A stretch of DNA of 64,000 bases, taken from NCBI RefSeq assembly GCF_040807025.1, contig NC_090953.1:25776997-25840996 (forward strand). The letters run 5' to 3'. Below the pieces are notes generated by a model. The model was given only the letters and a program-made list of their open reading frames with translations. It was not told the origin of the DNA and did not search any database. The DNA comes from Struthio camelus (Eukaryota; Chordata; Aves; Struthioniformes; Struthionidae). This document shows positions 13,301 to 24,668 of the stretch, in pieces (within the stretch, counting starts at the first letter, position 1; each line of letters starts with the position of its first letter). The position numbers were made by a program, and so were the translations under genes.

Positions 13301-16300
13301 ACCTTCTCATTTTATGAGACTTGCAGATCTGTCAGCCTCAGTTAAAACGCTTAACAATGATTCACTTATGCCAGGTACACAAAGATGTTATCACAGTCCT
13401 GACTGAGTGTTATCACAGTCCTGATTGAGTCTGATAGTACTGCTGGGGTGATCCATATACCTATCCTACACGAGGACTTCCTTCCCGAGCAGATCAGCAA
13501 ACTGGAGGACAGCTATAGGCGAAGTGTGGAGTATTCTGTTAATTTTGCTGCCTATCAGCTACTGTTGTGGCCGCTTTGAGGTGCACTGGTTGACAGAATG
13601 GTCTTTCTCTCCAGAAGTGTTCCTGTTCCTCCTATGGAAGGCTGCCCCCTGGGGCACTGCCTCTGGATATGTTTCTGTCAAAGGGACAGTATAAAATATA
13701 CTAGCAAATGACCAGATAGGACAAGTGGCTGAATCCAGCTGTGTCTGCTGCATGCTGGTGTTCCAAACAGGGTAATATGTGGGGTGTTTGACCCATTGCT
13801 GGGAGTGTGGCTGAGCCACTGTGGTCTCTTTCCCATGCACTAGCATGTGGGAGACACCAGCCGTGCCAGGCAGAAGTGCTTCTTGACTCTTCAAGTGCCT
13901 TGAAAAGAGCAACTCTTGCTCCTTGGGAGGTCTCTGAGCGCTGCTCATCTAGCAGAGTGTCGAGCATGACTGTACATGTGGCCTGAGGCCCAGTGCTCAG
14001 GGCTTGGGAAGGACAGACATGACTAATGCCTCCTTCAGCCACAGGATAGAGAGCTCAAGCCAGGGCTTCCAGGGTGATGTTACGCTCATTTTTCAGCCTT
14101 GAGTTTTCCTGCTTCATTTGAATTTTATTACCCTTTGTTCTCCCTTCTTGAAACACCCTCCACAGGTCTCCTGGATGCTCATCTTGGTGGGTGTGCCTGC
14201 ACCTGGCTTTCTGAGCCTTCTTGCTGCTAGTAGGGGCATGTCTATGGCCTGCCCTTCCAGTAACGTCACATTCACCGCATGAGGGGCAGGGCAGATCCTC
14301 TGACCTTGCTTCCTCCCAGCATGGGGGCTGAGTCAAGAGTGGCTCACGTTAGAGCAGTGGCCTTGCCAGGGTTATAGCCGTCTCTCTATCTTTCATTCTC
14401 CTTTTCTTTTCCCTCGTTATTTTCCCCCCACCCCCATCTCTGACTTCTCTGAAGCCAGAAAAGAAGCTGTGCCCTCGTGGCAGGGGTATGTTTTTTGTGG
14501 TGGACTTGCTGTGTATCTTGGAGAGAAGATCATACTCTTGGGAAAGCTATGATTTTCTGAGTTTCAGCCTAGGACCACTGACTGAAGAGACTTGCCCACC
14601 CCAGCAGCCCTGGGTTTGGGAAGCCTTGGGTATTACAGTTAAGTTTCCACCTTTGATCCAGGCTTCTCTTCCAGTGCAAAGACATAGAAGCTCAGTTCCT
14701 GAGCTCTTTGGATCACTGCTTAAGTGCACGACAAAGAGGTAGATTCTGCCTCAGAGGCGCCACTGTTCTTTTCCACTGTCTACCTCCTCATCTCCAGAGA
14801 TGTCCTGGCCCTAGTAGAGTCTGGAGAGGGATGGATGGGTTCCTTCCAGGGGACATGGAAGAGAAGAGACAAACAACGTGGCTACCCAGAGCAGCTTGCT
14901 CCATTGTACAGGACAGGGCTTCATCTTCAACTTGAGTGGCCACAAGAAGAATTTGTCTGTCGTAGGCATGTCAGGACAGGTTAGGTGAATGTTCTCAGCT
15001 TTGCTGAGGTGAGCTCTTTCTTGGGGCTCTCAAGGTGAGGTCTCCTTGAATACAGTTCACTTTTCTTGAATCAGTAACCCTTTTGCCAAGCTCCAAGTCC
15101 AAGAGATGCCTGTTCTGGTGTGAATTGTTGCTATGTCCATGGTGGTCCTGGTCTCCTGGTGTGCTCCTGCCCAGATTGGCCAGTCACAGTGTGCTGCTTT
15201 ACTCATGCCCAGTGTGAGGGCCCCTTGGCTAAGGCTGAACCTTACTGGTGCTGGCCACGTGCTGGAGGAAGTTGTTTCCTTGCCTTTGCCTGCTCTGGAA
15301 GACCCACTGTATTGTGACGGCAACTGCTCCATGCCCAGAGATGGGCAAGAGGGATAACTCCTTGATGCCATTGGTTATGGGCTATTTTAGATGTTTTAGG
15401 TCTTTAAAGCATATTTATGGAGCTGTAAAGATTCCTCTGGACAGAGTACCATAGTACAGCCCTGCCCTCACAGACATTTATCTTTACTTGCTTTGTTTCT
15501 CTGTGTTAATGGGCTGTCCTAGGCCCAGCCTGTTGCCATATTGTGCTCCCTTTCTCTTACATGCTTGCCTTCCAATTCATCTGTGGCAGAAACTACCCTG
15601 AGAGGTGCTCAGCAGCCTCTGGCCCTGTTGTAAGGAGGGTGAGAGGATGGGAGATGTCTGTAACAGCAGGGACGCACTTAGTGTTGCCATCTAATGCATT
15701 CCTGCAGCTCGGTCAGCTGAAAGCATCTGTTGATGGTTCATTGAGGAAGCCCTCAGAGAGCTCCTGATCTGCTCTCATCTGGTACTGTTAGAAGTGGAAC
15801 AGCTACATTAGTGATCCTTTGAGCCCAAGGTGATGTCTCCTGTCAGGAAGACTTCTTGATGCTCTGCTGTCCATAGCCATGGGATTTCCAGCCATAAGGG
15901 AGCAAGGTCAGAGTGACCGTGCCTCTGCCTGCAAGTGCCCAGGACCTTCTTGAGGAGAGAACATGAGCAATAGCAAAGCACCTTGTCTTGGGAGCCAAGG
16001 AAGGAAAATGCAAAAGAAATGAAGAGGTGGGATTTGCCTAATTGTAGGCTCCTGCCTAGGTTAACTTGCTGAGCTTGTGTATATTGTGTTTTTCTTACAG
16101 TCCTGTTCCACTAGTGGATTAAGGTCCCTGCTGAATTAGTGAAGCTGCTTCAGGAAAGAGTCATTGCCAGAGAGGCACTGGGCAATACAGGATTAGTCAG
16201 TGGCAGCTTTGGTAAGACATAACTGCACTTTTCAAGCAGGTCAAGTGTAGCTTAGTGCTCCCCCATCTCTCCTGTCCTTCTGCTGCCTTTTACCTTTTCC

Positions 16301-19300
16301 TGTGCTAAGGTTCCTCTGCCCTGCAGTGAGTGTTGGGACTGCAGCATGCATTAGCCCAGGGCAGGCATGTGCCCGGTAGCAGCACAGCCACAGGAACATG
16401 GCTAGTATTTATGTACCAGCACTTGGCCACAGCTGTTCACGTTGCAGTCACATAGCTGCTTGTAGTATCAATGTGCATGCTCTTCAGACTTAAGCATGGC
16501 CTTCTGATCTGTCTTGGCAGTGTAGCGCTGTGGCCTCTTGGTGGTCCTGCAGTACTGAAGGAAAATGTGGAGACCTATGAACTGACGTGCTCAGAAAACA
16601 GCCCTCGAGTCCAGCGGTTGCAGCTGATCCTTCACTTGATCATTGCTTCAGATGATGTCCTTTTGTCTCTGAGTTTGGAGAATTTGTGCTTTACCTCTTT
16701 GAAACATACCTACCCCTGCAGCGGGAAAATCTTTGGCATCTCCTGGGTCTTAAGTTGTCCTCATTGCTCATCCTTCTCTGCCTGCCTAGAAAAATGATCA
16801 GATCTCCTCCATATCTCCTCGCTGACAGCTGTGTGAATTTGAGGGAGGAAATTTAGATGCTTTCCTTGCCTGGTTGTGCGCTGCTCTACGAGCGCATGTT
16901 CAGGCTCCAGAGAAAAGTGCCTGCATCAGGGCTTCTTCAGGGTGGCCTCCTATATACTTTAAGGGTGGGAGGCACTTTGGTTTGCATGGGCTACATAAAT
17001 TTTGAGAAAGTACTAACGGGCTGTAGATTCCCATCTTGTCCTACCACAAAACAAATGCTGGTTTCTTTCCTGAGACAGATGACAGCTGGTCACCCAACAT
17101 GGTGGCCCTGTCACCACTGTTGAGACATCAGATAGTGGTAGAAAGTGGTTTGCAAGCTCAGGTTCTGGCTATGCCTCTGCTTCATTTAATGCTCCAGTTG
17201 TTGACTTGTTTCATCTTTCCCTAGATTTATCTGCCTCTCGCCTGCAGAAAGCCAAGGAGATAGGGGCAGATTTCACCATCCAGGTAAAGAATGAGACTGC
17301 GCAGGAGGTGGCTTCCAAAGTGGAAAGTTTGCTTGGCTGCATGCCCGAAATAACTGTGGAGTGTACGGGAGTACAAGCCTGCATCCAGGCTGGCATTTAT
17401 GTGAGTATCACATGTTCCCAGGGTGGAGCAGTACTGGCATTTGCTTTCCTCTTTCTGGGACGCAGCTGTGAGTGACGTTATTCTGCTCTCATAGTGCTTA
17501 GTCTCTGGGGCCTTGGTATGGGAAAGAGAAGATGCTTGTTAGAGAACAAACTAAACGAGACAGCTAAGCAGAGTTTTGTGTTTGCAGACATCATGGGGAC
17601 AATTGTCTGATTTGATGCTCAGATACATTAGCACTTATCAAAGAGACTACAGTAAAACTCTGAAACCTGAGCATAGCTAAACAGCAGTGTCAGGGAGCTG
17701 GAACAAGTAAGAGGAGATCTTTCATAAAGTAGAAATTATGTCCAAATGGGGAGAATAATAAAGAGTGTAAGTTCTGGTAGGTGAAGAAGGCAGTTAAAGA
17801 GGGGAGTTTTTGCTGTCCTCAGCTGCCTGAGGGGAGGTTCTGGAAAAGATAGTGCAGCCTCTTCTCAAAGATTCAAAGTCAAAGGACAAGAGACAAAAAG
17901 GACAAGTTGCAAAAAGGGAAATTGCAGTTGTATAAAAGCAGGAGTGCAGCCCTGGGAGGCATGAGAGAGGTGATGGAAGTCTCCATCCTTGGAGATGTTC
18001 AGCACTTGGAAGGATGTGACTCTGAGCAGCCTGATCTGACTTTGAGGGTGGATCTAACTTTGAAATTGGCCCGGCTTTCAGTAGGATGTTGGACGAGACA
18101 CCTCCAGAGTTCCCTCCCAACCCACATTTTTCTTAGACTCACTATATTGCAAAATCAAACAAAGGTGGTTGAAAAAAGAGTTTCAAGAGCAACTTGTAAA
18201 AGGCATTAAAAACTACGAGAAAACTTTACCTTTTGCAAAGCACATTGGGAAGTCCATGAAACTGGTAAACAACCTAGGGGTAAAAGCAGCAGGAGATAAA
18301 GTCACAGAAAAATACTTTTTACTCTGGGTATCTGTGTTCATCCTTAGTGAGGCTCCCACACTGGAATCCTTCCTCAGAAGGTGAGCTTCGGAGTCTGTCT
18401 CACTATGAAGCCTCAGCAGAAGAGTCTGAAAGGAGTCTGAAAGGCCTTTGGCCTCTCTTGGTTCTACTGTGGCAGAGAGGATTAGTTTTAGCAAATCTAT
18501 ATGAAGCCATTCACTGAGAAAGAGTAGGGTAGGGTAGGGGATGGGTGTGCCTGAGGCAGCTCAAGCCCTGTCTTCTGGTGCGGCCTCCTGTTCTGGGCTC
18601 AGCTGACTTCAGGCAATGACTGCAAGGTGAACTGCCCAGATCCCCTTTGCAGTGGGGTCATGCCAATCTCCCCTCCAATCTTGTAACTCTTAAAAAACAC
18701 CCCGCTGCTTTTACCAGCCCTCTTAATCTTCCAACTCTTTGATAGCAGGGCAGTGGTGGCAATTCCCCGGGCATTATCTGACGTCCAGGAGAGTTCAAGA
18801 GACCATCTCAAAGGAATGATTGAATTGTAGTTGTAAATTTTAACAACACAGCATAGATACACCATGGAAAATTCAGGCAATACAGTGATACGAAGTATTT
18901 GCTGTTAGTAATTATCAGGATGAAAATAGAAATAAGAAGAATATAGGGATTTTTTTACACTCAAAAGTTAATGTTATTTTAAGGAGAGTTCTAGGAACGC
19001 AGAGGGGATTCTGCAGGCCTGTCATTTAATTTTAAGTCTGTAGCAGGCCTTAGTGTAGCATTTCTCATAGGACCTAGGAACCTAGGATATGGTGTTTGGA
19101 GTGACTTGTGTTTTGAATGATGAGCGATTCCCTCGGTGAGGCTCAGGAGACCTGGATTCTGCTCCCGATTTTAGTAGTAGTTTGCTGGCTGGCTTTGGAC
19201 CAGGCAAATCTGATCCAGTTCCTCAGCTGCCTTCCCTCTGGAGCATGGACTTTATGAGGTCTCAATTGCAGCAAAAGCTTTTGGGTGTTACTGTAATGTG

Positions 19301-20983
19301 AATACTGATTTCCTCAGCTTGTCTGCTGTGCCTTGGCTATGTGGCGTAACAATGTCAGTATACCAGGCAGCACATGGTGGTTTCTGCCAGTGGGGTACAG
19401 GTGGACTCACTCTTCCTCTGGCCATACATTTCCTGTGGGCTTCTCCTGATGAGGATTTTCCTGCTGCCTGTGGTCTCAGCTTCGACTTCAGGATTAGAAA
19501 TGGAGGAGAGTAGGATGCTTCCATGTATGAAGGATGGTCAGGGAGAGGGGCTTAGTAGTTTCAAAAACTTTCTAAAGCCCCATAGTGGTGTAGCTACCTG
19601 TAAATCAGCGAAGTCATTTCTAACTTGCACCGTAGCTGGGTGGTTATGTGCTTTTTAAAGCTTCTTTGTGGCTCAGCTGCATTTTAGGCGGGTAAAAACA
19701 TGGAATATCAGGCTCTTAGACATTTTAAATCTCTCCCATTGAAATCCAAAAAAGCTTTTTGTACTCCAAAGTGCCAGTCATTTTTCAGAATGGGATTTAG
19801 ATACCAAAATCCTTCAGAGATTTTCAGAAAATTGTTTCCTGAGTGTTGTTTAACACATTTCACACTTATGGACTCCTGGCAGCATCTTGCCTCTCCTCTG
19901 GCTTCTCCATTGTGCTCCAAGCAATGTGTTACAGCCACAAAGAATGATTTTATTTTTTTTACGGTCTGCTGCAAAGGCTTTGGCTGTGGTGACTAACTTT
20001 GTTTAGCAAAATGTAACATATTTTTGTGTGTGTTCTTCAGGCCACTCGTTCTGGCGGGACCTTGGTGCTGGTAGGACTGGGGCCTGAAATGGTCACTGTA
20101 CCCATCGTTAATGCTGCCGTGCGGGAGGTGGATATCAAGGGGATATTCCGCTACTGCAATACGTGAGTCTTGTGCGGGGCTGGGTGGGCTGAAGTGTCTC
20201 AGAGTGTCTCATCCTCAATATCCTTAAGAAATTCTTGCTTTCCACAAGGAGAGAGGAAGTGGAAAAGCCTGGTTTTCCTTACAATCAGTTAAACCTCATG
20301 TCACTCTGAAATACCGGCACCGCAGGGCAACAGCCTGGCTGATTTGCCTTGCACTTTATGCCTCGATTACTGGAACAATCCTTCCCTGCAAACGTGATCA
20401 CAGTAAAGCAGGCCAGTCGATCAGCTGATGGGACCTCCAGCCCAATGTTCCATTTCAAACAGCAGACGGTGCCAAGAGTCCCTCCAAACCCTTCTGCTGC
20501 TGCAAGCAAGCCAAAATGGAAAAAAGTATATAAATGACATTTGTGCCTTCAACTCCTGTGCCCTGTAGAGAAGGAAGGCCAGGTACCGGGGGAAATTTTG
20601 CTGGAGACGGACTTGTCTGCAAGTGGACTGGCTTGATGTGAAAGCCAGAGCAGGCAAAATTCCCCTTGCTTTTTCTGGGCTGAGAAAATTACTATAGCAA
20701 AGTCTGGTTCTTCCCTGCTCTTTCCTTGGGGCTTTTGGAGGGCGCAGACCTTCACACAGACCTCCCGGATCCAAGCCAGCAACTGCTCTCATGTCCTGCT
20801 CTGTCTTTCCCTTCCAGGTGGCCCATGGCAATTGCTCTTCTCGCGTCCAAGCGCATAAATGTCAAGCCCTTGGTTACACACCGCTTCCCACTGGAAAAGG
20901 CTCTTGAAGCATTCGAGACCACTAAGAGGGGCGAGGGAATAAAAGTCATGCTGAAGTGCGACCCCACTGACCACAGCCCCTGA
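660..20983 (+). CDS. SORD: Sorbitol dehydrogenase, nine coding exons, 355 aa
   Basis: Zinc-dependent, NAD-linked polyol dehydrogenase of the medium-chain family; it oxidises sorbitol to fructose in the cytosol (second step of the polyol pathway). Coding exons: 660-719, 3949-3982, 4704-4868, 7036-7195, 8684-8802, 9284-9349, 17225-17400, 20041-20162, 20818-20983. All introns are GT-AG and the frame is continuous to a TGA at 20981. The start has a strong GCCATGG context. Catalytic zinc ligands are visible as Cys43 ([10 protein letters not shown]) and His68-Glu69 (GHEASG), with Glu154 in ALIEPLSV. The Rossmann motif GSGPIG is at 178-183, and Asp202 follows the next strand. The C-terminus ends KCDPTDHSP. 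Length compares with 357 aa in human, with the same nine-exon structure. Introns 1, 3, 6 and 7 are the large ones. No truncation or frameshift is seen. Confidence 0.97.
720..3948 (+). other. SORD: SORD intron 1
   Basis: About 3.2 kb intron. The first 600 bp belong to the CpG island; the rest is AT-richer unique sequence. I see no coding exon or RNA gene in it. A short 27-bp tandem duplication lies just before the exon 2 acceptor. Confidence 0.8.
3829..3882. repeat. 27-bp tandem duplication in SORD intron 1
   Basis: A 27-bp unit beginning CATATTTACCTGGAGTAACC occurs twice head to tail, about 70 bp upstream of the SORD exon 2 acceptor at 3948. The copies are essentially identical, so the event is recent. 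Confidence 0.9.
5240..6265 (+). mobile_element. Old CR1-type LINE fragment in SORD intron 3
   Basis: Sense-strand CR1 landmarks appear in the expected order. There is a GTGAAATTCAGTGCAGGCAA-like block near 5470, a degenerate block for a first-person-sized bystander motif (CTGCATGCAGTTCAGGTCTT) near 5730, and GGTCCGAGGAGGACAACAGG near 5780. CATGGAGGGCAGAGAGAG-like sequence follows near 5900. Near 6215 comes a tail resembling the CR1 end block CTGGGCTAGATGGACCTTTG. Divergence is high, so borders are approximate and the copy is dead. No intact reverse transcriptase frame remains. Confidence 0.6.
9350..17224 (+). other. SORD: SORD intron 6 (largest intron, 7.9 kb)
   Basis: No additional exon of SORD or any other gene is recognised here. 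It holds one antisense CR1 fragment (10441-10830), a T-tract near 11949, a short duplicated GTTATCACAGTCCTGA unit near 13386-13425, and a very short GGGTT run near 13235. The remaining sequence is unique, with scattered short open frames that lack domains or splice logic. Confidence 0.75.
10441..10830 (-). mobile_element. CR1 LINE 3' fragment, antisense
   Basis: The strand as written shows the reverse complement of the CR1 3' end. It opens with the diagnostic GGTTGGAAGGGACCTCTAGA followed by TCTAGTCCAGCCTCCTGG. Further on come degenerate CACAGCCTCCTAATAAAG and GTCCAATCTGAACCTCCC blocks typical of CR1. The element runs on the minus strand, is truncated at its 5' end, and sits inside SORD intron 6. 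Confidence 0.75.
17815..18122 (+). mobile_element. CR1 LINE 3' fragment in SORD intron 7
   Basis: Sense-strand CR1 end: a block near 17870-17910 matching the usual ACAAGAGACAAAAAGG-type segment, then GTCTCCATCCTTGGAGATGT, then GACGAGACACCTCCAGAGTT followed by CCCTCCCAACCC. The terminal short repeats of a complete CR1 end are not clear. Confidence 0.7.
19135..19250 (+). repeat. Degenerate MIR/CORE-SINE-like fragment
   Basis: The order CAGGAGACCTGGATTCTGCT, CTGGCTGGCTTTGGACCAGG, CAAATCTGATCCAGTTCCTC and CTGCCTTCC resembles the conserved core of MIR-type SINEs (the 'gacctgggttc ... gtgaccttgggcaagtca ... cctcagtttcc' pattern). It is highly diverged and in SORD intron 7. The call rests on the pattern of conserved words only. 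Confidence 0.4.
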
Positions 20984-22245
20984 GATGTGGTGGTGCCCGG
21001 CCCTCTCCCCTGTTACACCACCTGCATGTGACGTGACAGATGAGGCCACAGGAGGCTGATGTATGACTGTCGCATGTTCTCACAGTCACCTTATGCAGGC
21101 ACTGCTTTGTAATAGAGCTATAAAATCAAATTATCATGAGGGTTAAGGGCACTGAGGGATATGTGATTAGGATATTTGCAGCTAACTACAAATGAAGAAC
21201 CAGTAGGAAACAGTCTGAGGCAAAATGCTGCTTTTTGATTAGAGACCTTGATTCACACAGTTGGCTCTTCTCCAGCATAGCTCTTGAAGAGCCTGGGTTT
21301 CTCTACGTGTGTTAAGCAGAGTGCTCCCATGTGTGTGCTCCAAGAGGTGCCCATATGGCCCTGTGGGTTTGTTGCTGTGGACAGATGGTGGGAGGACATC
21401 ACCTGTGGCAAAGACGGATGAGAGGACTGAAATGTTGGTGCTACACCTTCCCGCCCCAGCACTGCCCTGAAGGTGTGCTTGCCACAGCTCTTCCCGTGTA
21501 CAAATCCCTGGGCACAGGACAGCTGTACTTGAATATTCTGCCTTCCAGTCACACATTTCCTTGGGGATGCTCAAGGATTTTAATAGCCTGTGGAACAAAG
21601 TCTGGCCAGCCTGTCTCCATGGAAAGCATCCTTACATTCAAATAATTCCCTCCATGCTCTTTGCAAATAGCTCTGGAACAAACTGCAGGCCCGAAGCGTA
21701 GACCCCAGTGCTTTTTTGGAGGAGCTCGTCTGGAGGCTGGCTGGGGCTGTAATAGTAATTGTGCCATGTAATCCCCCCACAGCAGCTCCCAATGGGGCAG
21801 AAAGGACTGTTGCAGAGCTGGCTGAAGTGCATTTGCAGGAATACTGCCCTGTCTCCAGCTGGGAGTGCAGAGAGCCCGGTCCTAACTTGGGTGACCCGCA
21901 GATGCAGGTGGCTGTGGCCCCTGAGAAGGGGCTGCTGGTGGGGGCACGGATTTATTTTGGCATGGAGGGATGTACAGGAAAGAGGTGAGGGGATGGCATC
22001 ACTCAGAGGTTTTTATCACTGTGAAGGAATTGCAGCTCGATATCAGAGCTTCCTGCTGAGTTTGTGAGCCATGAATGAGGTACTAGTGTGGCGGCAGGTT
22101 GCGGATAACAAAATGTAATTGTAGATTGCAATTGTGTTAATTCCAATAATAATGTGATTCTGTAATACTAGGAGATCAATCCAAGACCCCTCTCTTGGGC
22201 CGGTACTGAACTTTACCCAATAAATGCTTCCTACCTGACAGTTGT
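20984..22245 (+). other. SORD: SORD 3' untranslated region
   Basis: After the TGA the first canonical AATAAA on the plus strand within a plausible distance is at 22219-22224, followed by T/G-containing sequence. This gives a 3' UTR of about 1.25 kb if transcription runs to it. An earlier non-canonical site cannot be excluded. Confidence 0.6.
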
Positions 22246-23021
22246 ACGTCCCTTGAAGCTTTGGGTGGTCAGTTTGGAGGGGTCTGTGACTTTGTGGCTT
22301 GGGGACCTTGCTCTCATTGCAGCACATGGTCTTGTATGGTTCAGCAGGGAGAGCTGGGGAGGCTCATGTTTGAGAAAACCCTCTGCATGTCCTGTACTGT
22401 GCTCAGCTCAATGGTTGGGAGGTGTCCACTGCCAACGTACACACCACCTCCAGCTGTACCCAGAAGCTGTGAAAGACTTTGGGGTGACATGGCTGTGCTG
22501 GGTTTCTGATGGAAACTCGGCAAGGCCCAATTTCACCCCCCCTTTGTTTGGGTCTCCTGATGCAAAAGCATTCTGGAGAAATGAGGTCTGCTGGTTAACA
22601 TCAGCCACAGCGGGAATGATTGGCAGCCAACTGGCAGCTGTTTTGGAAAAAAAACTGGTTTGCAGGGAAAGGTGGGCTGTGGAAGAAGGAGGCTGCCCCA
22701 TTCCCAGGGTGCAGCTCAGTGGAGGCACCCATCTCCTGCAGATCCCCCGGCTGGTGCACTGCCCAGCCACAGCGAGCAGCGGGAGAGCTCACAGCTGGCA
22801 GGACCCTGCAATCTTAGGTGACAACCCAGCCACTTTTGGCATTGATTCTCCTGCCTGAGAGCTGTCTCTCATACACCTTTCAGCACTGACTTTCTACACC
22901 TTGATTCATTCAGAGGGGCTCACTGTGGCTGAAAGAGGCTCTCCCTTTTTGATGAACCCCTGAGAAATTTGGAATGGCCATCTCTGATGATTTATGCTAG
23001 CCTATTATACTTGAATCAAAG

Positions 23022-23059
<38 letters not shown>

Positions 23060-24020
23060 TATATATATTTAGAGATATATATTTAGATATATATATAATT
23101 ATATATATTTATAGAATTGCAGATGTTGCAAAGTTAATTTTGGCACAGGTAGAAGCCTTCAAGGCCACACTACTACAGAGACACAACCCAGCTAGGTTTC
23201 CTGTAGTCAGAAGGAGAGATGGTCAAAGTACTGTTCAGAGTAAACTGAGTAGTTAATGTTTCAGGCTGACTCAGTCACTGTAAGCAGGTAAAACCTACTG
23301 ATAGCCTGTGCCCTTAATCATACATAGTAGTGTTAGCAAAGCCCATGCAAGAATTACTAAAAAGACACCCTGTAAATGGGTGTGCGAAAGCCGGGAAGGG
23401 GAAGGCTGCTGGTGTGAGCATGAGCACATACCACAAGGGGAGCGTGAGCACGAGCTTCTGGCTAAGGCACAGGCTCTCCAGCCCCAATGACGTGGCTGGG
23501 GGACCACTGGCTGTTGTGGGCCATGTTATTACTGGTAACTGCAGAGCTGCTTCCTGTTGTCTCAGGGGGCTGATTAACACCCCAAGCGCTGACTGTGGGT
23601 TGAAGCAATTTCCGCAGCGGTGCCTAGCACTTCTTCTTGGGCCCCTTGGCAGTAAGTTCCCCCACGCCAGGGCTTGCTGGGGGCCTCTGCAGGGGTATTG
23701 CTGCAGGTAAATTGCTGCAGAGGCTGTGCCTGGTCTCAAGTCTGTATTCCCCCCGCCCCCATCCAAGCCCCCAGCCACATCAAAATGCTCAAACAAAATT
23801 AAGTAACAAACTAAAATCAAGGCAGTTTTAAGTCTGAACCCCACCCCACCCCCCCTTCTCATCCCATGCAACCAATGCAGGAAACTCACTCCTCCTACTT
23901 AACCTGAATGTTTCCCAGCAGGATGGCACAAATGCTCTGTAATAGTAGCAAGCTAAGCACTGTGCCACAAGCATTGCGACTTGCCAGGCAACAGAGCTGC
24001 AACTACAGGAGACAAGAAAA
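22246..24020. other. Convergent intergenic gap between SORD and DUOX2
   Basis: About 1.8 kb between the inferred poly(A) sites of two genes transcribed toward each other. It contains an AT microsatellite and otherwise unique sequence. A 201-codon plus-strand open frame starting at 22253 shows no domain or homology that I recognise and is left out. Confidence 0.65.
23024..23112. repeat. (AT)n microsatellite
   Basis: About 30 bp of pure AT dinucleotide followed by interrupted ATATATTTAGA-type units, lying between the 3' ends of SORD and DUOX2. It is expected to be polymorphic and able to form cruciform-like structures. Confidence 0.95.
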
Positions 24021-24668
24021 TGATTTAAAACTTCAGTCTGCTTTATTTATGCGAGGAGAAATGATATCGCTCAATCATAGCCCATGAGATTGGCAGTCCA
24101 GTGACAGCAAGTCAGGCATTAGTTAAACAAGCGTTAACGATCCCTGATCAAAGGAAGAGGCACTGCTGGAAGAGGCCAATGCAAACACAAGGAAGGCCCT
24201 GAGCAAACTGAGTGGAGGAGCAGCATGCTAATGAACAGAGATAATTGAGTACAATAGGGAGGCTGAGGCCATTTCCAGGAGAGGGATGGTGGAGAGCTCG
24301 CAGGCTCCATACACCGTGCAGAGGTCTCAGGGCAAAGTGCCCTGAGTTCAGGCTGCTTCCAAAAGCTGTTCAGAGCCATTCCCAGTGTGACGCTGTGGAG
24401 GGTTGAACACGTGCGTTTCCAATCAAGATGCCTTGGTATTGCTTTGCGAGGCCAGAGCAGGAGCATGCCGGGAGAGGGCCCGAGAGGATGGGTCCACTGT
24501 GGTACCTGGTTCTGAATGGCAGATGATCTGCAGACTGACCTATGCCTGCTAAAGGATCTTGGCCCCTGGCTTCTGGCCAGAGGGCAGGCGAGGGCAAGGC
24601 CATGTCCAAACCCAGCTCTCCACTGCAAGCAGCCGGGGTGAGGGAGAAGGGAACGGCACGGGGTAGGG
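24020..24668 (-). other. DUOX2: DUOX2 3' untranslated region
   Basis: On the minus strand, downstream of the stop codon at 24669, an AATAAA (TTTATT on the plus strand) is at 24042-24047. This places the mRNA end near 24020-24030 and gives a 3' UTR of about 0.65 kb. Confidence 0.65.

Noticed and set aside
22253-22858. 201-codon plus-strand frame after SORD
   Set aside because: No recognisable domain, signal or homology; lies in or beyond the SORD 3' UTR. Length is within chance expectation for this base composition.
23314-23889. 191-codon minus-strand frame in the SORD/DUOX2 gap
   Set aside because: No motif or family resemblance; downstream of the DUOX2 poly(A) signal and not splice-compatible with DUOX2.
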